Part shown: in pieces, positions 23,498-33,675 of the stretch | Numbering within the stretch: position 1 is the first letter of the stretch | Layout: every line of letters starts with the position of its first letter | DNA from: Nemertoderma westbladi | Taxonomy: Eukaryota > Xenacoelomorpha > Nemertodermatida > Nemertodermatidae | Direction of reading: 5' to 3' | DNA length: 64,000 bases | Assembly (NCBI GenBank): GCA_032718475.1 | Contig: JAUCBJ010008137.1 | Location: 23,753-87,752 of the forward strand | The notes under the pieces: generated by a model | What the model was told of the DNA's origin: nothing | Databases searched by the model: none | What the model saw: the letters and a program-made list of their open reading frames with translations, nothing else | Translations under genes and position numbers: made by a program

Positions 23498-24028
23498 TCA
23501 GCTCTCGGGGCAAATACCGCACCCTGGTTTGCCATTCCACAGGGTGGGTGTCGCAATGGAGTCAGATATGAGGCCCATCACCCATATCTACTCTGGCGCA
23601 CATGACCCACCATTGGCTGTTGCAGCTCATCTGCTGGGTCATGCCCTGTACCCTTGCTGCCAGGTGCAGGTCGCAGTGAAGTGCTCTCAGAGTGGACATG
23701 AGAACACTCTACTCCTGACCAGCCATTGGTAGATCACCATCTGCCTGGTCAGGCCATATACCCCTGCAGCCAAGTATATGGGTCCTTAATCCAGGACCAA
23801 GTGCGTCCTTATCCCAGAACGAAGGGGGTCCTAGTTACAGGACCAGATTTGCCCTAGTAAGAGGGTCTATACAGCTACAGGTGGCACCTCCTTTATGCTG
23901 CATGGAGGTGGCAAGTTTTCTTGATCAATGACCTAGAATACCTGACCTGACCTGGCCTGACCTGACTGAAAGCCGGCACAGCATTCTTAAAAATGCAGCT
24001 GCAATGCAGCATGCCGATCCTAGTAGTA
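23498..24028 (+). mobile_element. 531-bp non-autonomous retroposon with the LINE-2 tail
   Basis: An 11-bp perfect duplication (GATGACGTCAC at 23487-23497 and 24029-24039) bounds it. The last 60 bp equal the LINE-2 3' end (AGCCGGCACAGCATTC to CCTAGTAGTAG), while the rest is unlike LINE-2 coding sequence. That is the design of a SINE or LINE-derived passenger moved by LINE-2. No Pol III boxes were recognised at its 5' end. Short CCTGACCTGACC repeats precede the tail. Confidence 0.85.
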
Positions 24029-25560
24029 GATGACGTCACAAATACTCATGTCGACCGTATTGTAAACTTAACAGATTCTTGGTCGAACGCTTGCCGAAAA
24101 CTAGCGTGGATTGTACGTTTTGTACAATACGTTAAAGGCAAACGTGACTTTACACGTCGACTTACATTGGCTGAGATTGACAGGTGTGAGATTAAATTAA
24201 TTCGCCATTACCAACTGCGATATTTCGCGCGCGAATTCACATCTATAAATCAAGGCCTACCAATCAAGTCGTCACCGATTCTGAGTTGGAGTCCGATTAT
24301 TTATAATGGCTTAATTTGTCATAAATCTCGGCTTCAAAACATTGACTTTAACACAAACTTTAGGTACCCAATAATAATACCGCAACACCACGAACTACAA
24401 CGTGCAATGATACTGGACGCACATTTACATCTGAAACACGCTGGAAGACATCACTGTCTTTCCTACTTACGTACTAGATTTGTATTAATTAGACCCAGTA
24501 AAGCATTAAGTTCAGTGACACGTACGTGTATTATTTGTAAAAAGGTACATTCTAGAATAGGTACCCAAGAAATGAGTGAACTACCACAAGCACGACTTCA
24601 AGCATTCAGACCACCTTTTACAGAGACTGGAATTGATTGCTTTGGTCCCATACATACTAAACGTGGACGTATACTAGTAAAACGCTGGGGACTGATTTTC
24701 ACATGTATGTCCAGTAGGGCAGTTCACATTGAACGTGTGATGGATCTTTCCACCAACGCGTTTATACTAGCACTGCGGCGATTTATCGCTAGACGCGGAC
24801 TAGTAAAATGCTTGTACTCAGACCAAGGGACAAACTTTGTTGGTGCTCGGAATGAGATTGCTAGAGCCTTTAAGAAATTAGATCATGATCAAATCTCGAA
24901 CGAACTACAACCTCACAAGATTGTTTGGAAGTTCAATCCTCCAGATAGTCCTTGGAGAGGCGGAGTCTGGGAGAGATTGATTAGATCTATAAAGACGGCA
25001 ATGGCAAAGGTCATTCCAGTAAACCACATACTGACAGACGACCAACTGACAACATTGTTTGTTGAAATCGAGGCAATACTAAATACTAGACCAATAGTAT
25101 TAGTACCCGATGACAAACAATCTCAGTTCGCTTTGACACCGGCACACCTGCTAATGCAGGTGCTAATGCCAATGCAATGCTAATTTCTATTCCAATAGAA
25201 AGCGACAGCTACGGTAGAAAAGCGTGGAAAATCACGCAACTACTGGCTAACAAATTCTGGGAAATATGGCAAAACCATTATTTGCCCTCTATTTCTGCCA
25301 GAACAACTTGGTATAATAACACCCGCGCATTAAAGCCGGGAGATCACGTGCTGTTAGCGGAAGTGAATCTAAAAAGACGCTTCTGGATAACAGGTGTAAT
25401 TTTAGCCACACATCCATCTATGGATGGAGTGACAAGGACTGTGACAGTACGGACAATTGACGGTCGTACAGTAGACAGACCGACTCAACGTCTCGTACTC
25501 CTTGAAGAGACTCGTAACGAGTCTGGAGACTACAAATCTCCACCTAATACTAGTAAATAA
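24029..25560 (+). CDS. Element A pol, part 3: integrase, with one frameshift
   Basis: The frame resumes with a zinc-binding HHCC region (HLHLKHAG ... CIICKK). Next is the DDE core: GIDCFGPI, YSDQGTNFVG, and the Glu-containing GGVWERLIRSIK, all as in BEL/Pao integrases. Near 25150-25180 a duplication of CTAATGC words shifts the frame. The C-terminal DUF5641-like domain (RTTWYNNTRALKPGDHVLL, THPSMDGVTRTVTV) continues in the next frame to the stop at 25558. An ATG inside the retroposon tail (23993) could start a short product, but that is accidental. Confidence 0.88.
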
Positions 25561-25629
25561 TTAGGAGTTTACAAATAGATTTCCACGTACCTGTACACCG
25601 TAGTAAGGACAGCGGTAGAATTCCATTGT

Positions 25630-26145
25630 GGGGCGAGCCACGAAGTTGGCGGAGCCTTAGCGAATTGACACTGTTAGGGGGTGGGTCAATTTATGCAAAT
25701 AGTTGTCGTCGTCGTCGTCGTCGTCGTTGTCGTCGTCGTCGTTGTCGTCGTCGTCGTTGTCGTCGTCGTTACGATTTTGACATGCTAATAACTTTGTCGG
25801 ATTTAAAGCTGCCAAGTTGAAAATTTGTAGGTATCAATATGAGCAAAAGTTGAGATTTTTGAGAGACTTTCAGACACCATCAGTGCAATGGTCTCCCGCT
25901 AGAGGGCCACATGTCTAAACATTAAATGCCCTCCCATTTCTTTGCTTTTAATCCGTTTAAGCTGAAACTTGGCAGATATGTATTAGACCATTAGCTGTGA
26001 CTTTCAAGGGAGGCGAATCCATCTGCAGTTCTCCAGTCTGCCGCTAGAGGGCCAACGTGACTATTTGCATAAATTGACCTACCCCCTAACAGTGTCAATT
26101 CGCTAAGGCTCTGCCAACTTCGTGCTGCGCGAAGTCCCCACTTCG
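25630..26145. mobile_element. MITE, copy 2, downstream of element A integrase
   Basis: 516 bp, closely matching the copy at 9490-10014, in the same orientation, with the same inverted ends and GTC microsatellite (shorter arrangement). TGT flanks it at 25627-25629 and 26146-26148. It sits between the pol stop and the extra ORF, so no coding sequence is broken. Confidence 0.85.
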
Positions 26146-26148
26146 TGT

Positions 26149-26736
26149 CTTTATATGTGAACATTGAGGGTAGTACCCTTATGTGTCACATAGGAGCGGG
26201 ATTTGTAGGTATAAGAAATGGAATTCTACTTGGAACTCACAATATTGAGACATTTTCGAAATTTTAGACAATCCATTTGGATTTGAAAAATTTTTAAAAT
26301 TTTCTCCAGTGAATAGATTTCAGGGTACAGTCGGGTGGAACTTAAAATTAGAGAAACAAGAGAGGAAGACTTGCGAGCCTTTCTTAAAATTTTAATTAAA
26401 TTTTACACGGTCTTGTTTCAATAAGTTACGTCAAAATAGACTCCCCTATATTTATTACTAATTCTTGACTGCTTATTTTCTGATAATAGTTTGGGATCAA
26501 AAAGTGAGTATTTTAGACTCACAGCCAGTTTAGCCCAAATTCGTTTTTATTTCGGCAAAAATTTTAGATAAGAAGCAGCGTGTCATTAAAGAAACCCTAG
26601 ATCTTAGGCTATGGGTAGGAGGTTAGAGCGTTGTCGAGCCCAAAGGGCAGACGAAACTCTCACGTCTCCTCACAACTAACTACAAACTCTGTTGTATTCC
26701 CTCTAGTAGTAATGATTATGTAACTACACCCTAATT
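26149..26736 (+). other. Spacer before element A extra ORF, with motif A
   Basis: No ORF. It contains one motif A copy (26365-26380, GAAGACTTGCGAGCCT) followed by TTCTTAA, and pyrimidine-CAG words near 26305 and 26333 that could act as splice acceptors for a spliced ORF3 message. Confidence 0.5.
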
Positions 26737-29700
26737 ATGGAGAAAGGGATACAAGGAGAGCCGAGATGGGGATATGATATCCAAGAGGAGGCAGCAGCGC
26801 CATTCGAAAGATTTGGAGCCAAGGATTATACTATATTCGGTATAAAAGAATTATCGGAAAGTACAGCGAAACTCGCGAGAACTAAATATGACTCGAACGT
26901 ATTAAAGAGAAGGCAAAACGCATTAAACGAAAGAATCGAAAGTTTGCGCCAAACCTTCAACGAACTTTACCCGTACGACGCTTTATGTGATACGGGAGAC
27001 ATTAGCGAAGACCCCGATACTGAAATTAGTCGTTTGTATCATACCATGCAATACCTAAAGGCGCACGAACCTATGCCCGCGGTACGCAATGAATTCGATG
27101 GAATGCATCTTTACAGACGAACTCGAGGGGACGATAGAGAAACCAAGGAAGCATTTTCAGTTTATAAACTTTATTATCAATGCGGTTCTTGTATGCGCGA
27201 ACAACGAAATGCGATTCCGATGCGTTTGAATAAGGAAAATCCCGAACCGATATTGGCGAGGTGTTCGAATCATCAACAACTACGCTACCAGGAAGGAGGG
27301 TATCCTTTATCGAATCCATATCATTCATTTGCTATGACCGGACCAAAGGCGGGAGAAACTGTCATTTACCCACCTAAGGTTGTTGAACCCGATGTATTTG
27401 AACTTACGCTGGACGAGGCGAATCAGTCAACCCGCGAAAAGAAAGAAGCTCTTAGCCTATACAGAGCCTACAAGGCTTTCGAGAAAGGTGAGATGGAAGA
27501 ATGGGGTGGAAGACTCGCGAGCCTACCTTGCCATTGGACGTCACACGATCAAACTTCAGCTAAGGAGATGACACCGGAAGTTTTCGAGAGCATAAACTTT
27601 GCTCAAAACGTTATTCAGAGACTACAGATTGCATCCCCGGAGAGGCCAAGAGAAATGCAACCGTATAGTACTTCAGCTACGAAACCATTGAGTACGACAC
27701 TCAATTTCCCTATTAGTATACCAGTCCGACAGGATACGACGTACGAAATACCCATCGTGGATCATCCAGAAATCATTTCAAACTTGGAGTTTCTTCCTGC
27801 AGTTGTTTTCAGCGATATGAGTAAGATATATGATTTACGTAGACATATTACTCAAAAGGTCGTGTACAACGTTCCACCTCATATTCAAGATTTCAAGGAA
27901 CTGGATAGAGCTGGTGCCGATATAGCTCCGAGTAATCTGAAAGGATATTTAACCAAGACGATTCGTTTATGGATTGGAACCGGAACCTTCGAGTCGGATA
28001 CAGATATTGCCGCAGATTGGCGAGGTAAGGTTATTCGTTTCGATGAGGATAAGGATATAGAGAAGATTTGGCAACCTTCGGAAGAATTGTTGGATGAATG
28101 GACTAGGACGTTTAGATCGTTTCAGGAAAACGGTTATATGTTTTACGATAACGAGGGCGGCAGTCATCAGCAGAGTTTGACTTCTAAGACTATACAGATT
28201 AGAGCGGCGGACGGAGTCCTGCACGTTTTCAGTAGACAGAGGAGCGACAAACGAATGCCGATACCTCCAGCGAATACAAAGCGACACCATCTTATCACCG
28301 ATATAGTAAAGAAGATGGACCAAGCTTGTAATATTGACGCTAGAATGCTACCGAAGATGGTAAGAAACATGATTTTAGATAAAACTGTTGTAAAGGTTGG
28401 ATCAGGAGTAAGGGAGGATTTAATTAGCGACTTCGCCGGCATGACGGACAGCGATGACCGACTACCGACGCCATACGTCGACACTCGACCTCTTATTCTG
28501 TGGTCTATAGAACAGGGATATTTTCGTGAGTATAATACTCAGAAGACTGGAACTGGATACATTTCCTACCTGTTATTCAATTGGGATTATAAGGAAGGTA
28601 AGAGAAACAAGTATATTGAAACTTATGGAGAAGGTGATACTCCAGATATGAGTGAGTTTGAATCACAGCTTAAATGGAGAGGATGCGTGTATTGGGCTAT
28701 TACGTCACCTCCAAGAGCGGTCTTACAATATTATTTAGCAATAGAGTCGTCAGTGAATGTTTGCCTAATCGCCGACATTGTGTCTCGGACTCTCAAAAGA
28801 CATCCACTTTGTCTCGGAGAAGATCATACGTTCTACATGGAAGGGAGAATTCGTACCGACGTGTTTAGACGATTCCTTGAACCCTTCTACAACTCCGACG
28901 CTCAGTGTAATGCCTTTACTCGAGCAGGATTTAGCATATTTCGAGACGTGTATCTTCGCTGTGCGGGATCTCTTATCGAAAGACCATCTATGTTTACATT
29001 GTTACCCTATGAAGGAGAACGTATCGTGGAGATTACGGATGAATCACGGCAGACGCGCGCGCCTATCGGTCACCTTGGTGATGAATTCGAAGTAACTACT
29101 ACGATCGCCGACGATCCTTTAGAGGAACTTCTTGAAATAGAAAGGAACCTCCCGAAGAAATCTCAGACGGAGATTCGACAACTTGAAGCAACAGATGCTA
29201 TAGTTTGCATACAACCTTCAGAAACCTACCAACCCATAGACCCAGATGATTATGATTATAGTATGGGAGGAAGCGCTCGACCGATTGGAGATCTTATATA
29301 CGAACGAGTGTGGTACCCTGCCAATACGATGTGTAGTAAATGTGGCGTCGCTGGACATCATATGGCAAAGTGCAGTGGAAAGCACATTACTACGACTCAG
29401 CTAATCTGTGGATGGTGTGGGGATCAAGGGTCTCATACCTTTTATACTTGCTGGAGATTTATGGCTCAATGTACTTACTGCAATATAAAGGGACATCGAG
29501 CATCTGAATGCCAACTAAGAGACATACCTTATGAACACGAATCTGTAAAACTCGTGAGGAAATTATTTGATGAGTGGGAAGATTTAGCCGACGAACATGT
29601 ATCAGCACAGAGAAGACGGTTTCCGATGAGAGCGCATCTCGGATTTTGGGCGGTAAATCCCCAGACGATGATGTCGGAAGGATATATCTCCGCTATGCCC

Positions 29701-30462
29701 CAATATGACGAACTTATCGAGGTTGTCGATATTTTGCCCCACGACAGCGGATTCCGAGTGGTGCGCGAGTATCTGTTACAAATTCACCCGGATAACAAAA
29801 ACACGTGGAATTTTCAGAAAGTCGTTAATCGGATTACGTATGGTGAATTCGATCGTTTCCGAACTGAAAAACGGAATAAAGGAGCTTGGTTAACCGTCGC
29901 ATGGGCGTACCGAGCCGCGTTTTACCATAAACGTATACGAGCGAGCGTATTCGAGGAAGAGGAGGTCCTAGAGGCGACAAATATACCAGCCACTCCGGTT
30001 GCGCCGTCTGCACGTCACCCTCGGGAGGACGGACAGGGTAGGATCATACGGGTCCAGAAAGTGGGCCAACAATTAAAGAAAATTATTAATGTAGAAGAAC
30101 GCAAGGGAGTTGAGCCGACTATTCGAGTCACTCGGGATACGGTATCACTTCCAAGAGAACCAGTAGGAGGATCGGGACATACACCAGCTGATCAACAGGG
30201 GGCGCAAGCTACTCTTGGGTCTGCGTCGTCCGCCTTTCGCGCGTTCCCAGACGTTCTACCAACTGTAGTGACGACTGATCGGTCACGAGGAATCGGTCGA
30301 GGTTTTGGGATGCCAAATAGACGAATTTGCGAGGAAATAGTCGCACCGTCTCTCAACGTCCCAAGTAAACCAGTGACTCGCCCCACGAGTCCCATATCGC
30401 GAGCAAAGTCACCTGTGCGCAGTTTTCGAGGACGCGGCAGGGCTCGATCCACTAAGCGATAA
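26737..30462 (+). CDS. Element A extra ORF (ORF3): putative DEDDy 3'-5' exonuclease with zinc knuckles
   Basis: An intact 1241-codon ORF lies between integrase and the 3' LTR. Residues 149-179 hold C-x2-C-x23-C-x2-H, a possible zinc finger. From 465 to about 680 the order fits a DEDDy exonuclease. FYDNEG has Asp471 and Glu473 (Exo I). KVGSGVRED runs from Lys553 to Asp561 (Exo II), followed by YVDTRPLILW with Asp582. YLAIE has Tyr666 and Glu670 (Exo III, with Glu where Asp is usual). Three knuckles follow: CSKCGVAGHHMAKC (866), CGWCGDQGSHTFYTC (891) and CTYCNIKGHRASEC (912). The end is RG-rich and basic (SFRGRGRARSTKR). Element B has a related ORF at the same place. No signal peptide or membrane segment is seen, so it is not env-like. 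Fold and activity are inferred. Confidence 0.72.
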   Translation: MEKGIQGEPRWGYDIQEEAAAPFERFGAKDYTIFGIKELSESTAKLARTKYDSNVLKRRQNALNERIESLRQTFNELYPYDALCDTGDISEDPDTEISRLYHTMQYLKAHEPMPAVRNEFDGMHLYRRTRGDDRETKEAFSVYKLYYQCGSCMREQRNAIPMRLNKENPEPILARCSNHQQLRYQEGGYPLSNPYHSFAMTGPKAGETVIYPPKVVEPDVFELTLDEANQSTREKKEALSLYRAYKAFEKGEMEEWGGRLASLPCHWTSHDQTSAKEMTPEVFESINFAQNVIQRLQIASPERPREMQPYSTSATKPLSTTLNFPISIPVRQDTTYEIPIVDHPEIISNLEFLPAVVFSDMSKIYDLRRHITQKVVYNVPPHIQDFKELDRAGADIAPSNLKGYLTKTIRLWIGTGTFESDTDIAADWRGKVIRFDEDKDIEKIWQPSEELLDEWTRTFRSFQENGYMFYDNEGGSHQQSLTSKTIQIRAADGVLHVFSRQRSDKRMPIPPANTKRHHLITDIVKKMDQACNIDARMLPKMVRNMILDKTVVKVGSGVREDLISDFAGMTDSDDRLPTPYVDTRPLILWSIEQGYFREYNTQKTGTGYISYLLFNWDYKEGKRNKYIETYGEGDTPDMSEFESQLKWRGCVYWAITSPPRAVLQYYLAIESSVNVCLIADIVSRTLKRHPLCLGEDHTFYMEGRIRTDVFRRFLEPFYNSDAQCNAFTRAGFSIFRDVYLRCAGSLIERPSMFTLLPYEGERIVEITDESRQTRAPIGHLGDEFEVTTTIADDPLEELLEIERNLPKKSQTEIRQLEATDAIVCIQPSETYQPIDPDDYDYSMGGSARPIGDLIYERVWYPANTMCSKCGVAGHHMAKCSGKHITTTQLICGWCGDQGSHTFYTCWRFMAQCTYCNIKGHRASECQLRDIPYEHESVKLVRKLFDEWEDLADEHVSAQRRRFPMRAHLGFWAVNPQTMMSEGYISAMPQYDELIEVVDILPHDSGFRVVREYLLQIHPDNKNTWNFQKVVNRITYGEFDRFRTEKRNKGAWLTVAWAYRAAFYHKRIRASVFEEEEVLEATNIPATPVAPSARHPREDGQGRIIRVQKVGQQLKKIINVEERKGVEPTIRVTRDTVSLPREPVGGSGHTPADQQGAQATLGSASSAFRAFPDVLPTVVTTDRSRGIGRGFGMPNRRICEEIVAPSLNVPSKPVTRPTSPISRAKSPVRSFRGRGRARSTKR

Positions 30463-31309
30463 AAGGGAGGGCAAGGGTGGACGGAAGACTCGTGAGCCTT
30501 TCTTATGATCTTGTGATTTATTTGAATTTATATTTATATTTGTGTTTATTCCGAACTTATGCAATTTATATTATTCCGAACTTATGCAATTTGTATTGTT
30601 CCGAATTTATGAAATTTAGAAATAAGAACTCATATTTAGTAAAACTTATATTTAGTAAAACTTATAGTTGTAAGAATTTATATTTTATATTTGTGATTAT
30701 TCCGAACTTATGCAATTTATATTGTTCCGAATATTATGCAATTTATATTTTATAAGCAGTATTTGTATTTACAGTGAAATAGAAAGTAAGAGTAGATAGA
30801 AGACTCGTGGGCCTTTCTTATAGTTTCATTTGTAAAGTGTTATATTTTGTATTTAGAAAGTTTTATAGTCAGAAAGTTTTGTGCTTAGAAAGACTCATAT
30901 TTGTAATTATTCCGAACTTATGCAATCTACATTTAGGTACGAAAGTATTTGTAATTACTTGAATTTATGCAATATTTGAGATGCAATAGTAGATGGAAGA
31001 CTCGCGAGCCTTTCTTATTGTTTTCATTTATTTGTATTTGTAATTGTTTGAATTTATGCAATATTGAGATGCAATAGATTTATATTGGTGAATTTAATTT
31101 AGATTTATATTGTACTTACTTAGTAAAGCCTTAAATACGTAAAGTTTGAATTTGTAAGTATTTTGTATCGAATCATTACGTAGAAAGGAAGTATTATTTG
31201 AAATTTAATTGTAAATATGTAAGTACGCCCTAAGTATTCTATAGTTTAATTGATTATTGGTGAAAACCGTATATTTTATGCACGATAATATCCTGTTTTC
31301 ATGGAGCGG
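30463..31309 (+). other. Element A 3' non-coding region with three motif A copies
   Basis: AT-rich, with repeated TTCCGAACTTATGCAAT words and motif A at 30484-30499, 30799-30814 and 30996-31011, each followed by TTCTTA. Only a weak polypurine stretch (ATGGAGCGG) abuts the 3' LTR. Confidence 0.7.
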
Positions 31310-33125
31310 TATAGAATTATATTCCCTAAATGCCGTGGATTTTCAAAATTTTATTTTTATTCGAATTAACTTTGTAAAGATTGCCTTGAGTTCTCATTCG
31401 TATTGGTTCTATCATTTGTACATCTATCGGTCAAGTGGTTCAGTAGCTCAGTTGGTAGAGCGTTGGAAATTATATGTGTAGTAGGTATTGAGTTCAAATC
31501 CTAGTAAGTGCGAATTATTTTTTGTGTAGAATTTCAACTCATTTAAATTAACCGCTACAAATTAATTGCATTTGTCTGTACCAATGAGACTGTAGTTATT
31601 TGATTGTAACCAATGTCGTGCAAGTTATATATTAGCTGGACCAATAGCTATCTTTAAAACCCCGTTAGAACCCATAGAACAATCGAGAATTTTCTCGATT
31701 GATTGCAGCACAAATTTAGTATATAAAGGTGCGATTCGTTCATTAGTTATCAATCAGTCTCTCAATCTTTAAAGTCAGAATATTCTCTCAGCTTTTCTAT
31801 CTGTTTTACCATGGATTCACTACGGTGAACAAACTCAGGGACAGGATGGCCGGCTAGAGATCGGGCCGCAGCAATGAACGGGAACATCACGGGAATGTAG
31901 ACGAGAGACAACCCGCAATACCATTTAGAGTTATTCGCCCATCGCCTGAAAGGTTAGACAGCGTTCGATCCTTGCTACCTAAGTATAAGACCAAAAGATC
32001 AAAAGGTAGACGTAGTGACACGCTGTAAGCCCAAAATTACATCATAGGGACTGTACTGTCTTGATTCAGGAAAACCCACAGTAGACCTTCACATTCCTAC
32101 GGGGGAGGGAGAGCGCAGGCAGATACTAGTACGCAGATAAGACGTAGGCACACCGGTACAAGGCATACACATTGGTTAGGGTGCAGCAAACTGTACGCTT
32201 AACTCTTGCTAAGTACAGGTGTGTGTGCGACTATTTGTAGTACGACGGTGTCCATTGCATTAGAACTTGTAGGCTAGGGGGGTTGCTGTGTTTTCACCTG
32301 AATTGGGATTGTACCGTTCAGGCGGTAGGGCAGTTTACGTACTAGGCGCAAATAAATTGAGGCTATCAGGGATATACTAACATCTACCGTGTCCCCGCCA
32401 ACGCCCTAATAGGAAGTTACCCGGACTACCTGGGTGACTAAAATTCTAGATAGGAGCCAGGATAGCTATTAGTACCTGTACGCCTACAGTAGTAAACTAA
32501 CACATCTCTTCTTAGTATCAGGGACCTGGTACCTAAAATTGCCGAATTCTGGGCGTAGTATTAACCTTATGCCTGAATTTGAGTCCTGGAAATACGCAAG
32601 AGGGGAAGGAACCTTATCATTCGTGAGTATTGGACCTACAAGTTACAAAAATTAGAATATTCGTAAAATGCACACCGTACCCAGTAATTATATATGTGAA
32701 GGAGCAAAACTGTTTTGACCGTTCAGAATTAACACACGCGCGTTAGAAATTATTTACACCTCGAAATATATAAAATTAACTTTGTCCGTACTGTGCTTTG
32801 CCCGCTAGTTAGACATCTCCAAATCTCTGTCTGTACCTAGCTAGCGTCTCTTCGCCCAACCATATAAATCACACCGCGGCAAAGTATACGAGCCCCTTAG
32901 TCCGTCAGTGAGTCAGCCTGATTTTAGGATTCGCTGCGCGGGATTTGTTTTATCGAAGTTTGTCTGCTCGTAGACTGTTTTCTGCCTCACCGGTTATAAG
33001 AGATCGATACTGCAATATATTCGTTTACTTAGAGTTTACTGTTTTGGTGAGAAGGTCGGATTTATGATTTGATTTACAAACTTTACAGTAGGATATTGCA
33101 GGTATTGTTACCGTCTCTTCCAATA
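31310..33125 (+). repeat. Element A 3' LTR
   Basis: Same length and near-identical sequence to 10295-12110, including the tRNA-like A box (31444-31455), B box (31492-31501), T6 (31518-31523), dyad (31680-31701), TATA box (31720-31728) and AATAAA. Confidence 0.92.
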
Positions 33126-33360
33126 CGGGGTATAGCTATTAATAACCAGTAGCTAAATTATTAACATGGCTCCAAACGCCACCATAAATATAAGCTAACT
33201 TATTTATAACATAATTTATGTCATTTTTACATTTATTTATACAGCAACTAATACAATTTGTTCAATTTGTGCTTATAATATATATACAATTATTTCGTGA
33301 TGTTACAATTTTGGAATAAAACTACATACATACTTGTTGCAAAGTACTTTATGGTGTTCT
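33126..33360. repeat. Target duplication and right half of the split R copy
   Basis: CGGGG (33126-33130) is followed by TATAGCTATTAATAACCAGT and the ATGGCTCCAAACGCCACC segment. This continues the R copy that was cut at 10290. Confidence 0.8.
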
Positions 33361-33675
33361 GATCCTCGTAGCTTTATTTTCACTCACTCACTAACGTTCG
33401 TTCGTGTAACAAAGCCACTCGGATCATCACACTGTAAAGTGCTACTTTACACACAAGTATGTAAATAGTTATTACAGTGTTATGATCCTCGTGGCTTTAT
33501 TTTCACTCACTCACTAACGTTCGTTCGTGTGACAAGGACACTCGGATCATCACACTGCAAAGTGCTGCTTTACACATAAGTATGTAAATAGTTATTACAG
33601 TGTTCTGATCCTCGTGGCTTTATTTTCACTCACTCACTAACGTTCGTTCGTGTAACTAAAGCACTCGGATCATAG
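33361..33675. repeat. Three tandem 123-bp repeats
   Basis: GATCCTCG starts units at 33361, 33484 and 33607. Each has CACTCACTCACTAACGTTCG, and full units carry a small hairpin (GTAAAGT/ACTTTAC or a near form). A single reversed unit occurs at about 54372-54452 within another R copy, so the array is an internal part of R. Confidence 0.85.

Larger units (their letters stand above)
10295..33125 (+). mobile_element. Element A: giant BEL/Pao LTR retrotransposon with an extra exonuclease-like ORF
   Basis: Two 1816-bp direct repeats bound the element. Between them lie a leader with hairpins, a gag-pol frame (12920-25560), an extra 1241-codon ORF (26737-30462) and a non-coding 3' region with motif copies. 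Three later insertions lie inside: LINE-2 (19630-22645), a 531-bp retroposon (23498-24028) and a MITE (25630-26145). Only two differences between the LTRs were noticed by eye, so the insertion is young, and the insertions inside it were probably either younger still or already carried by its source copy. No TGG-type primer site is evident just inside the left LTR. Confidence 0.92.

Noticed and set aside
26737-30462. Env-like role for the extra ORF
   Set aside because: No signal peptide, transmembrane segment or fusion-like region was seen. Zinc knuckles and acidic signatures point to a nucleic-acid enzyme.
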